From Epichloe hybrida (taxonomy: Eukaryota; Ascomycota; Sordariomycetes; Hypocreales; Clavicipitaceae), in assembly GCA_019022495.1 (NCBI GenBank), contig JAFEKR010000024.1:744001-808000 (forward strand): a DNA stretch of 64,000 nucleotides, read 5' to 3'. This document shows positions 46,310-57,745 of the stretch, in pieces (the stretch's first letter is position 1; each line of letters begins with the position of its first letter). Both the position numbers and the translations under genes were made by a program. The notes beneath the pieces were generated by a model that was given only the letters and a program-made list of their open reading frames with translations, was not told the origin of the DNA and did no database searches.

Positions 46310-47501
46310 ATGTCTGCTCCCCAGGCTCCCCAGGCTCCCCAGGCTCCCCAGATTCCCCAGGAGCAATACGCGGCGGTGGTGGAAAAGACTGGAGGACGTA
46401 CGCTTGCTCCCACACCTCGGTCGGCGTTGGAAAAAAGCCCATGACTAGTACTGCACACACTCTCTCGGGAACATGAGCTGACAGAAAGTGGCGCAAAAAG
46501 CCGTCGTGTACAAGAGAATCCCCGTCCAGAAACCCGGGCCAGACGAGGTTCTCGTCCACGTAAAGTTCTCGGGCGTATGCCACACCGATCTCCACGCCAT
46601 GCTGGGTGACTGGCCGATCCCCACCAAGCTGCCCCTCGTGGGCGGCCACGAGGGCGCCGGCATCGTCGTTGCCCGCGGCGAGCTCGTCAGGGACGTGCAG
46701 GTCGGCGACCACGCCGGCATCAAGTGGCTGAACGGCTCCTGCCTCAGCTGCTCGTACTGCAACAACATGGACGAGCCGCTGTGCGCGGAAGCCCTGCTCT
46801 CCGGATACACCGTCGACGGCTCGTTCCAGCAGTACGCCGTTGCAAAGGCCGCCCACGTCGCGCGCATCCCCGGGGAGTGCGACCTCGAGGCCGTTGCCCC
46901 CGTCCTGTGCGCCGGCATCACCGTGTACAAGGGCCTGAAGGAGTCGGGTGCCAAGCCCGGCCAGTCGGTGGCCATTGTCGGTGCTGGCGGCGGCCTCGGC
47001 ACCTTTGCCATTCAGTACGCCAAGGCCATGGGGCTCGACGTCATTGCCATCGACGCCGGGTCCGACAAGAAGGCCGTGTGCGAGAAGCTCGGCGCGAGCA
47101 CCTTTGTTGACTTCGGATCCTCCAAGGACCTCGTCGCCGAGGTCAGGGCGGCGAGCACCGATCGTCTTGGTCCCCATGCCGTCCTGCTTGTTGCCGTTCA
47201 CGAGAAGCCCTTCCAGCAGGCCACTCAGTATGTCCGGGCCCGCGGAACCGTCGTGTGCATTGGCTTGCCCGCCAATGCCACCATCTCTGCCCCCGTTTTC
47301 GACACGGTCGTTCGCATGGTCAACATCAAGGGTAGTTATGTCGGCAATCGCGCAGACACTGCCGAGGCTCTCGACTTCTACCGCAGAGGCCTCATCAAGG
47401 TTCCCTTCAAGACTGTCGGTCTGAGTCAGCTACAGGATGTCTACAAGTTGATGAGCGAAGGCCAGATTGCTGGACGTTACGTCGTCGACACGAGCAAGTA
47501 A
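46310..47501 (+). CDS. Zinc-containing alcohol dehydrogenase (Adh1-like)
   Basis: Cytosolic medium-chain NAD-dependent alcohol dehydrogenase, about 366 residues. Exons 46310-46397 and 46489-47501; the acceptor at 46488 keeps frame (GGACTGGCGCAAAAA), whereas the AG four bases earlier would not. Zinc ligands are visible: GVCHTDLHA (catalytic Cys), GGHEGAG (catalytic His), and the four-Cys structural site in [16 protein letters not shown]. The cofactor fold is [19 protein letters not shown]; an Asp in [11 protein letters not shown] indicates NAD preference. C-terminal [10 protein letters not shown] is typical of fungal Adh1. The N-terminus is lengthened by an APQ repeat ([12 protein letters not shown]) encoded by a 9-bp DNA repeat. 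Substrate preference cannot be read from sequence. Confidence 0.92.
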
Positions 47502-47979
47502 CATGCTTCATGCTTCTTTTGGTGGCATATCACATGGCCTTGATGGTGATGAATCTGGGTGGTTTTGAAGCCAAGACGACGGACGGGTGGCGCAGGATGT
47601 GTGGTCTGGTTGCATAGTGGCGAGGCGTAGGGTGGTTGTCGATAAATGAGACAAGAGCGCCGTGGTGTTTGAGTGATGGCAGATTGACCTTGAAAATATT
47701 CAAGTTGAAAAAAAAAAAAAAAAAAAGATTTACTGCGCCTGCCTATGTACCTGATCCATTACTTTGAACCAGCATGTCGTGCTGATAACATTCAACGGCA
47801 GCAGCTGTATTGGCTTTCCGACACATTGTTGATAGGTGCGTACTTGCAAAGCCTGTTCGTCTGACCGACCTTCTTCACCATTGCCCGCCGTGTTTCGCAC
47901 CTTCACCCCCAGCGGTGGATGAAGATGGATGAATATATCTTCCATTGCTCTATCAAAACGCACGGAATGACAAATGTTT
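47502..47979. other. Convergent 3' intergenic region
   Basis: Between the 3' ends of the dehydrogenase and arp3 genes. An A19 tract at 47708-47726 lies midway and reads T19 in the arp3 direction. No gene is present. Confidence 0.55.
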
Positions 47980-49682
47980 CTATGAGCCACCAGGTCCTCC
48001 CAGCAAGGCAAATCTCCGCACGATGCTCGGGCCGTACTCTTGGTACTATTCACGCGGGTTAGCTTCACTTGCCCATTTGGCACGTCCTTCGCCTTCCGTG
48101 TGACAGTGACATACCTCTGCCTTTGTGTGGCAGTAAGACCGGAACTCGGGTGTCTGACCCAGTAAACTGCCGCCAAACCAAGGTCCATGCCGTTGTCTCT
48201 TGTGGGTGATGACCTGGACGTCGAGACCACCGCTGCGAGCTCCACCGCTGCGAACCTCACTGGCTCGGATTCTGGCATCGACGAGATGCTTAATGTCTCT
48301 CTGCAACCGTCTGCCGAAATCTTTGTACAAGGTACTTCCACCAGACAAGACAATGTTCTTGTATAGACCACGGCGCACATCGATGGGCGATTGCTGAATG
48401 ACTCCATCAACAACAACAGGCAGGGGCGTGAGGAAATCGGAGCTGTACATTTCTGGGTTGAAGAATATTTCAGGCGCAAGGAAACGCTCATATCCAACGT
48501 CAACAGTCACTTGGCGGCCGCCGGGGTGAGACACGACGTGCTTGGCAAATCGTTCGCGATCACGGTCATATTTGGCAAATTCCTTGACAATGTCCGGACA
48601 GACGTAGCAGTACTCTTCCTTGATATCCTGAGCTGTTTTCAGAGACGAATCGGGCTCGCCTCGGTCTCGCAGAAGCGACTGCACGAAGTAGGTAATGTCT
48701 CGCCCGGCAATGGGAATCGACTTGATGGATGAACCAATGACGTAGCCCTCGGCGACAGGAATGACATGAGTAACACCATCACCCGAGTCAATCACAGTTC
48801 CCGTCAGGGAGCGATCGGTGACCTTGGACGACGTCCAGGAGGCGGCGAGGGCCAGAACAGCTTGTACGGCGATGTACATGCCTGCGCAATTGAATGACTC
48901 GAAGAAAATTTCGGCGGTATTTTCTCGGTTCTCCGGGGGGTTAAGGGGCTAGTACTGTTAGAACTAACTCTTGGGACAGTACGCAGACATCTAGTGATAT
49001 TATGGTGGTGCCCGCTCACAGGTTCGGTAAGAAGGAAGTAGTGGTCCTCGGGTTCGACGCGGAGATACTTGAAGATCGAGTTGGACCAAAATCTTTCCAT
49101 GTGGTCCTAGTAAAGACGTCAGAGAAAGAAACTCAGCTTCCTTTTAAACCGGTCCCTACCCAGTTTTCTATTTGGCCGTGTCGAATGGGGTAGTGTAGAC
49201 CGTATCCTACAGCCGTTAGCTGAGTCCATAATCCAGTGAAATCGGGCACCTGGACCGCGTACCAGGGCCTGATGCTGCACCCAAAGCTTCATCGCCAATG
49301 TAGAAGTCGAGATCTTCGGTCCCTCTCTTCGAGCTCAGGTGGCTACCAGGGCCTGCACCACCAGTCAGGAAGGAGGGCTTGTTTGCGACAGCTGGACGGC
49401 CAGACCCGGAACCGCCGCTGCCCCCAGCTGGACCTTTCGTGGCAATGGCTGTTGGGAAAACAAAGGACGGCGAGTCGTTACCGGCGAAACCTAGATATCA
49501 GGTGTCAACTGGATTCCCAGAAACGGCTGAGGCAAACCCCGTACCGAGCTTGGAAAACCCCGTGCCGCTGTATTTCCACGGATTAGCTTGTCGTTCTAAA
49601 TGGGTTTGTTGGCGGGGAGCGGGGGGCATGACTTTGATTTGACTCACTTGTCCATGACGACGGCGGGAGTTTGGTTTGCCAT
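47980..49682 (-). CDS. arp3: Actin-related protein 3 (Arp2/3 complex)
   Basis: Subunit of the Arp2/3 complex that nucleates branched actin at endocytic patches and hyphal tips. 439 residues from seven exons: 49682-49648, 49567-49545, 49490-49263, 49206-49160, 49106-49020, 48948-48115, 48045-47980. All junctions keep frame. The start reads [20 protein letters not shown], then [16 protein letters not shown]; nucleotide-loop and core blocks include [47 protein letters not shown] and [15 protein letters not shown]. The C-terminal [21 protein letters not shown] and [14 protein letters not shown] are diagnostic for Arp3. A Gly/Ser-rich insert ([12 protein letters not shown]) in exon 3 is longer than in yeast. 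The frame ORFs extending past 48115 read through the last intron. Confidence 0.95.
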
Positions 49683-50694
49683 GATGAAGGGAAGCGGCTA
49701 CGGATGCGCGCTTTGGAGGGTGTTGGAACCAAGTGGGAGTTTGTGACAGACGACGGATGGATGTGAGGAGGCAATGGCAATAGCGTTGGCAAGTTGACTT
49801 TGTCGTCACCTCAGCATTAACAAGTGGGGTGGGCCTTTGGAGTTGGATCATTCCCATTCATTGATGCCGAGAGTGGGGCCACGGTGGACTGGGCCAACCA
49901 CAAGGCGTCCAACAAGAGAGGAAGAAGCTTCCTGCGAAGTTGTGATGCTACCTGGCAGTACTCTGCACACACAACAACCGTCGAGGTAGATAAGACGTCA
50001 TCTGCAGTTCCATCATCGCTCAGCTGTACGTACGCTTTGTCTGTCACAATGTTGAGGAGGCAGATTTGACCTGAATCATTGTCTCTACAGTTCTAAATCC
50101 GCCCCCCCGCCTTCTTTGCCAGAGTGAATGAACGAGATTCTGCGGGAATGGATGATGTATGTGTAGTCCGTACCTACACCCACTGTAGAAGGTAGCTTGC
50201 CTCAAGCCTTTCACGCCTTCACAGCGAGTGAGAAATTCAACTCCCTTCAACACGAGAGAGCCGCCTTTGTTTCTGCCCATTTCATGAGACTAGCGAAGTT
50301 GCAACCTCCATCTGGCAACATTATTGGGCTTGGCCTGTCTGAACGACTCAGCAAAACGTGCATGCTCCAGCCTGACAAGTTATTTGTCATCGAACCGCGC
50401 AGAAGTCGGGTCTTGGCTGTCTCCAGCAAGCTTGGAAGGTACGATCCGCCCTCGAAAGGACCTCCTCCCCATTCACTCTACTCGAGCGACGTTTACAACC
50501 CCGATTCCCCTTCGTCTTCTCCGTAACCGGCTCGATACCAAGCAAGTAAACTCTGGGTCCTATTTGTTTCGACCCGTTCATCTCGGACGGCTCTCTTCCA
50601 CCACCTCCACTCATATCGCTACATATTTTTTTCATTGGCATAATTATCGTCGGCTCGAATAAACCACCATTATATCCATGACTTCCTGACCAGA
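49683..50694. other. Divergent intergenic region
   Basis: Upstream of both arp3 and the Taspase-like gene. ORFs at 50197-50526 and 50324-50662 show no motif. A pyrimidine-rich leader precedes the ATG at 50695. Confidence 0.5.
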
Positions 50695-52660
50695 ATGAGC
50701 GCCAAGTGCCATAGTGTGGCCGTTCCTGTGATGGCTCACAACAGCCACGGCACAGATGGTGCGCTGGATCGTATGCTTCGATTCGGTCAAAAACAAAAAG
50801 GGGTTCCCGCCATCTTCATACATGCTGGAGCTGGCTTCCACAGTCACCAAAACGAGCATGTCCATCTCGAAGCTTGTGTCTCGTAGGTTCTACTTTACAC
50901 GACACCAGTCAATGCCCACGAAGTCTGTTCCAGACTAACTCCTTTCATCAGGGCTGCTGAAATGGGCATGAAATTCCTGAAAGCAGGCGCTACTGCCACC
51001 GAGGCTGTCGAGGCTGCCTTGCGAGTCCTCGAAGACAAAGAGATTACCAATGCGGGATATGGTTCAAACCTGTCCATCGAGGGGACTGTGGAATGCGATG
51101 CCACAATCGTCGACCATCTTGGCCGAAGTGGTGCCTGCGGCGCTGTTCCAAGTTTGTACACTTCTCGCGGCTTTTCTGCACCGCCTAATATCTTCTTCTT
51201 CTTCTTCTTCTTCTAACGCGTTTGGTCCAGACATTAGAAATCCGATCTCGCTTGCCAAGCTCATATTGGATACGAGCAGTCAGCCACTGAGCCTTCGACG
51301 AGTTCCGCCCAATGCCTTGGTCGGTGAAGGCGCAAGAGCTTTCGCCGAAGAGCACGGCATGGTTACTTGTGCAAATGAGTATCTCGTGTCGAAGAATTCA
51401 CGGGATCGCTTCTTTAGATGGCAAGAAGATCTTTTACGTGCAGAGGAAAAATTTCAAGAATTACGTGCAAATTCTTCTTCTCTACCCATGCCAGCGGCCT
51501 GTGTACCTTGTCGGTACGATACTGCTTCTGCAATTGACAATCACAAAGGCTTCTTCCCCCGAGATCATACAGCAGCTATTTTAGCTGGTACATGGAATGA
51601 AGGCCAGCCTGATTCACCCTATGCCGGTACACCGGCCCCAGATGCTGCGGCCACGCGAGAATCGTCATTCCCCCCCCGCCCACGGACTCCTGCATCTGCA
51701 TTACCTTCCCCGTCGAAATCACCGAATCCAACTACAAGACGGTCTTCTTTGGGCTCGACAGGGCTCGCCGAAAATAGGAAGGGACTCCAATTTGCTCGAG
51801 CAAAGCGACATGAAGTGTACATGGATCACCGCAAGAGTGGCCAAAACATGTCCGAGACAAGTCCAAGAAAGGCCCTGGATGGTGTCACACCCACGACCAC
51901 GAGTTCCGGTCGTGATGGGTCGTCGTCTCCAAAGCGAAACAGTCAAGTCAGGGACAATTCACCAAAGCCCAACACATATATGTCCAATTCCGTTGACTTG
52001 CACGGCATCAAGAGACCTCTTCACTCAGAAAACCAACCAAGAGGGACTGATGGGCCCATAGCTAAGCGCCCAGAACACCTGAACGGCAGAGACGACGATA
52101 TCATAACGGACACTATTGGCGCGATTGCGATTGATGATCACGGAAGGATTGCTGCTGGGTCCTCATCCGGGGGCATAGGCATGAAACATCGCGGACGACT
52201 GGGTCCTGCCGCCTTGGTTGGCATCGGCACTGCGGTCGTACCATGTGCGGACGATGACGACGAGGGAATCACCGTCGCCGCTGTGACGAGTGGCACTGGT
52301 GAGCATATGGCCACAACAATGGCGTCTCAGCGGTGTGCTGAGAGAATTTATCAGGGGACTCGACGTGCTCCTGGTGGCAAGGAAATGCAGGATGACGACG
52401 AGGATGCTGTGATGGAATCGTTCATTGCACAAGATTTCATGTGTCACCCAGGCGTCAAAGGCTGTAGCTCTCAAGGGGCCATTGGAGTCATGGTGGTGAA
52501 GAAAAGTCGAACCGGATACTACCTGTACTTTGCACACAACACGGACTCGTTTGCTCTCGCATCCATGGGGGCACTGGAGAAGGAGCCTCGTTGCACAATG
52601 TCTCGGCTTCCAGACGGTGCTAAAATTGCCAAGGGTGGCCGCAAGATACGGATCTCCTGA
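50695..52660 (+). CDS. Taspase-like N-terminal nucleophile threonine peptidase / asparaginase family
   Basis: Ntn-hydrolase made as a precursor that cuts itself before a Thr to give two subunits. 605 residues from exons 50695-50882, 50952-51151 and 51231-52660. The alpha part has PAIFIHAGAGFHSHQNE, GATATEAVEAALRVLED, NAGYGSNLSIEGTVECDATI and GACGAVPNIRNPISLAKLIL. The cleavage site and nucleophile are in DTIGAIAIDDHGRIAAGSSS, Thr at about residue 424, followed by GGIGMKHRGRLGPAALVGIG. Between the two parts is a 200-residue Ser/Pro-rich insertion (about 220-420), much longer than in plain asparaginases but seen in Taspase-type proteins. The second intron contains a TTC triplet run. Fungal targets are unknown. 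An alternative start is the ATG at 50731. Confidence 0.88.
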
Positions 52661-53188
52661 TGATGCATTGGCAAGGACATGATAGGAATATGAAGAGTTC
52701 ATGGTAGTCAATATCGGCTTGAAGCAAATGCGGCCAGAAATGCGTGCAAAAAAAATTGTATAGTACGCATGGTGGCAGCTTCATTGCCAAAGGGGTTCCT
52801 TTCTTTTCGTCCTAGGTTTTAATCTTTCAGAGCAGGAGTTAAGAGTGCCGCATCCCTAAAGAGAAACATTTTTCTACTCAAAGAGGCCTGGCGTCAACCG
52901 ATTAATTTGATGTCGCCTTACTAGATCGTAGCTTTCCAATTTAATCCCATATTTGACGTGATACCATCGTGATCTACAATTCCCGGGGAAAGAAATAAAT
53001 ACCCGGCGATTCACTGCCGCGCCATTAATCCTTCTCCAAGGCAGGTGCTCGCAACCAACTCATCGTTGTATAGAGGCCGTGTGATGGGACGACACAGTGA
53101 TGCGGAGAACTTCATGCGACATTCCGAAGATATACAGCATCCGGTCTCGTTCATGTCGTCTCGTTCCTCCAAGCATCTACCCAGGCTA
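52661..53188. other. Convergent 3' intergenic region
   Basis: Between the Taspase-like and tfb4 3' ends. AT-rich (52740-53000). No open frame of interest; the ORFs at 53045-53317 are antisense to tfb4. Confidence 0.5.
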
Positions 53189-54274
53189 TTACGGCCGAGG
53201 GGTTCCAGTAGCACTGCCCGTTTCCTCTCGCCCACTCCCCCCATTCGCAAGTCTCTTCTTCTTCTTCTTCTTCCGCGGCACAACAGCCGGTTTCGATCCA
53301 TAATTGCCGAGGGCTAGCTTGGTTCCGCACGTCAAGCACTCTGCGTTATGAGGTAATTCGCAAAAGATACTGAGACAAATGGAGCAAACGAAGCCTGTGT
53401 CGATGACTTTTCCATGACAGAAACAAGCTGCTCTAAAATCTATGGTGTCGTGTGTCGGTGTGATGAGGGATTGCCGAGCTTCCGTGTCAGCGATGAGGCC
53501 GAACATGAGATAAGATAGGAGGCCTTGCGGGTTGGAAGCGACGAGGAAGGTTCCGTTTGTGTTGAAACATGCTTGTTGGAGGAAGGTTGCATCACCGCAG
53601 AGAGATAACGTATCGATGGCGACTTGGGCATGGGATGCTGCGAAGACGGCGTTCATGGTAGGAATGTACTGTGACGGTTCGGAGTCGGATACGGATATGA
53701 CGAGGATACGGCCCTTCATGGGCGGGGGAGGAGCCGTGGCGCTAGACGGAGCGGCTTGACCCAAGCTTCCTGATGATCCGCTTAGTGCCTGAGAGACCTT
53801 GTTGATGTGGCATAGTGCTAGAGTCAATGCTCCTGATAGTTGTGTCGTGGTGACTTCCAGGTCCTGCTCTGTAGTCTCGGACAGAAGCTTTTGCATCGAC
53901 GTGAGCACGGCGGATTCGATCTGCGCAAACTGGGGATACTTGTTGGCCAGGGCACGAGGGGGAGCATCCGTCAGGACGTCATTCATTGTGACATCGCCGG
54001 AGGTATCTCTTCGAGGGGCAGGTTGCGGCGGTGTGGGATAGAGCCATGTGGCACGGTTGACGTGGGCTGCTATGACGGCGACTTGGTTGGCATTGCTGAA
54101 GGCGAGGTGGGCGTTGACGAAGACGAGGATGTTGGCAATGGCTTTCGAGAGGGGCAGTGTGCTGTCTAGGGCAGCCCATGCGCGTGGATTCGTGTCAATG
54201 ATGATGGACAGGAGAGATGGCGTTTCCTCGGCGGTAGTGACCTCGTAGTGATCGGAGACGTCGACAGCGTCCAT
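53189..54274 (-). CDS. tfb4: TFIIH subunit Tfb4 (p34)
   Basis: Core subunit of TFIIH, acting in RNA polymerase II initiation and nucleotide excision repair; 361 residues, single exon. The von Willebrand-like domain opens with LLSIIIDTNPRAWAAL, followed by ANILVFVNAHLAFSNANQVAVIA and GRILVISVSDSEPSQYI; AVFAASHAQVAIDTLSL and FLVASNPQGLLSYLM are its later strands. The C-terminal zinc module has the ordered cysteines CFCHGKVIDTGFVCSICLS, then FC, ECLTCGTKL. A short basic tail (PRKKKKKKRLANGG) encoded by CTT repeats ends the protein. The Pro-rich loops near residues 85 and 185 are longer than in yeast. Confidence 0.94.
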   Translation of the reverse strand: MDAVDVSDHYEVTTAEETPSLLSIIIDTNPRAWAALDSTLPLSKAIANILVFVNAHLAFSNANQVAVIAAHVNRATWLYPTPPQPAPRRDTSGDVTMNDVLTDAPPRALANKYPQFAQIESAVLTSMQKLLSETTEQDLEVTTTQLSGALTLALCHINKVSQALSGSSGSLGQAAPSSATAPPPPMKGRILVISVSDSEPSQYIPTMNAVFAASHAQVAIDTLSLCGDATFLQQACFNTNGTFLVASNPQGLLSYLMFGLIADTEARQSLITPTHDTIDFRAACFCHGKVIDTGFVCSICLSIFCELPHNAECLTCGTKLALGNYGSKPAVVPRKKKKKKRLANGGSGREETGSATGTPRP

Positions 54275-55503
54275 GATAGACGACGGGACCGCAGCTCCCG
54301 TCGAATGCAGCTACGAGGCCAAGGGGGGGAGATTTCCCACACGGCAAATGAGAAGAATCTCGATTATGAGGAACGGGCTTGGCTTTTCCTAGGTTTTGTC
54401 TCGTGGAGGTTGCGTGAATGCCGTAATCCAGGGCAAGCGTGCAATCAAACGCCCCGAGGTGTTGACATGGTGCAACTTGCGCGAGTGTGAAAGCCCGGAT
54501 CAATCAGGTTCGAATAGAGAAATTATCGGTGTCTCGTTTTTATTGAATCAATCAAGGCCATTAGCCTGCTTCGAGATTGGAGATTGTTATGTCGCTTTTG
54601 GTGGCAGCTGGCTGTTGGAGGAAGCTTCATGGGTGAATCCGATTACCAAACAGTAAAAGTTCGCGTTGCGAGAGATCCGCCGGCCCCGGCCCCGCCTCAA
54701 GAGAGAAACACTTTGCGATTGCCTACCAAGATGTTTCACCCATTTCTTTGAGCTGGATTAACCACCACCATACATCATTTTCAGTAACAACCGAGCACGC
54801 TATTTTTCGCCGCCAGTGCAATTATACTTGCCCAACTCCCCCTTTCCTAGGACAAATGAATCGAGCATGAAACTTCGACTGGTAGAGAAACCTGACGATA
54901 GGGTTCTTTCAGGACGGAGTTACCCGCAAGAAGACCAATACAATGACTCTACCACATACGGAACCTTGCAAGCATTTTCTCTCCATCTGATGCAATCAAG
55001 TCCTACCAGTTTATCACAGAGTCAAACCCCTGGAAATGACGCCCATTTCGCTCCTAGAATTTTACTCATGATAGCTGTCCGGGCCAGTCGAATGGCACGG
55101 ACGATGGACTCTTCCGACTTGGACGGAACAGCCACCTCCGGTCAAGACCAAAATAGGTGTAAAAGAAAAAGGACAGATACACGAGAGAAGAAGGATCGCC
55201 AGAAATATGCTCAGGGAATCGCCCTACGCCGGAGAATCGGATGAACCGGACAGCGAAGACGACGGGGGGCCTGGCCACTTGATTTCCCTGTGGCATGACG
55301 CACGAGAATGACGCACAACAGCCTCACATCTCAGGACGGCCATGTAAGCAAAGCCCCATGTGCATCATGGCACTCATACTATTCAATATACGAATTTATG
55401 CGTGCTCCCACTCACCAATCCGGGGAGAATGTGAAGTATAAACTGTTCATATATCATTCCACAAGTAAGCATATCCCTCCATCCACACCAAGTGCAACTC
55501 GCC
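54275..55503. other. Intergenic region, tfb4 promoter and grs1 3' flank
   Basis: No convincing gene. A 142-codon rightward ORF (54816-55244) ends in a basic stretch (CKRKRTDTREKKDRQKYAQ) that looks slightly like a bZIP basic region, but it has no leucine zipper and no visible continuation. Confidence 0.45.
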
Positions 55504-57745
55504 TCAACGGGAAGCAATCTCGACTTCTTGGCCCTCAAACTTGGGCAACTCGGAAGCCACCTTCTCCCAGTTCTTTGAGCCACCCACAAGAGCCTTGATA
55601 GCGTCAATGATCTTGGATTCCTCGGCACGGACTTGTGTCGTCGAATCACGGTCTCTCAAGGTGACGCTGCCATCCTGCAAGGTCTGGAAGTCGACAGTGA
55701 TGCCCAGGGGCGTACCGAGCTCATCATTTCGACTGTATCGCTTGCCGATACTCGCCGACGAGTCATCAATGCGGTTGGAGATGCCGATGCTGCGAAGCTG
55801 TTGCGAGAGCTTCTTGATGTGAGGCCTGAACTGGGCGTTGGATGAGAGAGGAACGATGAGAACCTTGGTGGGTGCCACTGTGGGGGGGAAGGAGAGGACC
55901 TGTTGGGTTTTAGTTCAAGTTGCGTTAGCAGAGTACAATAGCCGCCGTCATCGGGCCATGGGATATTGCGAAATGAGAACTTACTCCGCGAGCCTCGTCA
56001 CCGCCGTCGCTGCCACGAGTCCAGAAGTTGTGCTCGATCAAGGAGTACAAGATGCGACCAATACCAAATGAAGGCTCAATGACATTGGGAGTGAATTCTC
56101 TCGTGTTCTCAACGCGCTTGCGGAACTCGATCTTGAGGGTGTCACTGCCAACCTCAACCTTGCCGTCACCAACGCCGGCAACTTCCAAGCTGATCTTGCC
56201 CGAGTCGCTCAGCTGCTTGGCCAGCTTCTCTCGCTCCCCCTGGGAGGTAGCCAGCAGGGCCGTCTCCACCGTCTTGGCATCCTTCTTGAACAAGGGACCG
56301 AACTTCTTCTTCTCAATGTCGACTTGCCACTCCTCAATGACAAGAGGCTCTTCCAGGCGCTCACGGACGACAAGAGGGGCGCCAGTTTTCTTGGCATGAA
56401 CAGACAGATCATATGCACTTCGGTCGGCACATCCGACACACTCGACCCAGCCAGAGCTGGTTAGCAGCTCGGCGTCCCAGCAGTCGCAAGCATAGTGGGC
56501 CATCTCGTTAGCCATGTGCTGGCGGAATCGCATCTTTGACAGGTCAACGCCAATCCTCTCCAAGAAAAGGTGGATTCTGGCGAGGAAGTAACCCAGAGTC
56601 TCGTTGTCAACAAGACCTTCCTTGACGGCCTGGCCAACAGTGAGCTTTCGGGTGTTAGTCTTGCCAGAGAGCTGGGTATCGCGATCCAACAGGACTAGCT
56701 CCACGTGTGCCACATCCTGGAAGCGTTCGTGCTTCTTGCCGCCCTGAGGGTCGACAAAGTGCTCAATCTCGGCCATCAAGAACTCTCGCACTCTAAGAAG
56801 ACCAGCACGAGGGGAAATTTCGTTTCTGTAGGATTTTCCAATGGAGGCGGAGGCGAACGGCATGCCGCCCTGGTTGTACTCAAGAAGCTTGGCAAAGTTG
56901 AGGAACTGGCCCTGAGCGGTCTCGGGGCGCAGATAACCGGGAAGATTGCTGCTGGGACCAATCGAGGTCTGGAACATGAGGTTGAAGGCAACGGGATCCG
57001 AGGGCAAAACGCCGGTGGCCGGGTTCTTGAGGTCGTATTTCTTGATCAGTTCGCCGAGTTGAGGGCCGTCGTAGTTGTCGATTCTGGCAAGAACCTCTTC
57101 GTATTCCTTGACTACTGCATCATCCAGCTTTACAGCCTCAGACTTGGTCTTCTTCTTCTTCTTTTTGGGGTCATCCTTTTCTACCACTTGTTGGCCACGG
57201 GCCTCTTTGTCACCGTTTAGTCTTGCTTCGAGAATGGCCTCGACGAAGTGATCGGCTCGCAGAATTTCGCCGTTCTTGGGATCCTTGCACATCCAGTCGG
57301 CAAACTTGTCGACATGGCCACTCGTCTTGAGAACTTCGTGAGGAGTCAAAACGGTGCAGTCAACCTCGAGCATATCCTCCTCGAGGACGAAATGCTTGCG
57401 CCAAAGATCGACAATGTTGGCCTGTAGAGAGCAACCCGGAGGGCCGTAATCGTAGAGACCTCCGACACCACCGTATATTTCGAAAGAGGGCGTGTAGAAC
57501 ATACGCCGCCTCAGCATGGCGTCGAGAACTGGCTTGTCAAGGGGCTGACCCTTGAGAGTCGTTGCCGTCGTAGTCATTGCGGGCTGCTGGTTCTTTTGCG
57601 ACTTCTGGACCTGACAGGCGTTGAAGGCACGATAAACGGACAAGCTGCGCCAGCAGGTCAACGGGAGAGTTCGAGAAAGGCTACGCGCGACGAGATGCGA
57701 TATATAGGGCAAAGCGGAAATAGTCCGAGGTCGAATTGGCTTCAT
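55504..57745 (-). CDS. grs1: Glycyl-tRNA synthetase, cytosolic/mitochondrial
   Basis: Class II aminoacyl-tRNA synthetase that charges tRNA-Gly; up to 718 residues from exons 57745-55985 and 55899-55504, phase-0 intron of 85 bp. Catalytic signatures include RRRMFYTPSFEIYGGVGGLYD, GYLRPETAQGQFLNF and SYRNEISPRAGLLRVREF (motif 2), and EPSFGIGRILYSLIEH (motif 3). The final exon is the anticodon-binding domain (APTKVLIVPLSSNAQ, GKRYSRNDELGTPLGITVD). A Lys run (DPKKKKKKTKSE) lies in an insertion. The first 56 residues are Arg/Ser/Leu-rich without acidic residues, like a mitochondrial presequence. A second ATG at 57577 (MTTTATTL) matches the usual cytosolic start. Both products are probably made from this gene. 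Confidence 0.95.

Noticed and set aside
54816..55244. 142-codon ORF with basic C-terminus CKRKRTDTREKKDRQ
   Set aside because: No zipper, no conserved invariant Asn/Arg pattern, no splice-supported continuation, and it sits in a promoter and 3' flank region.
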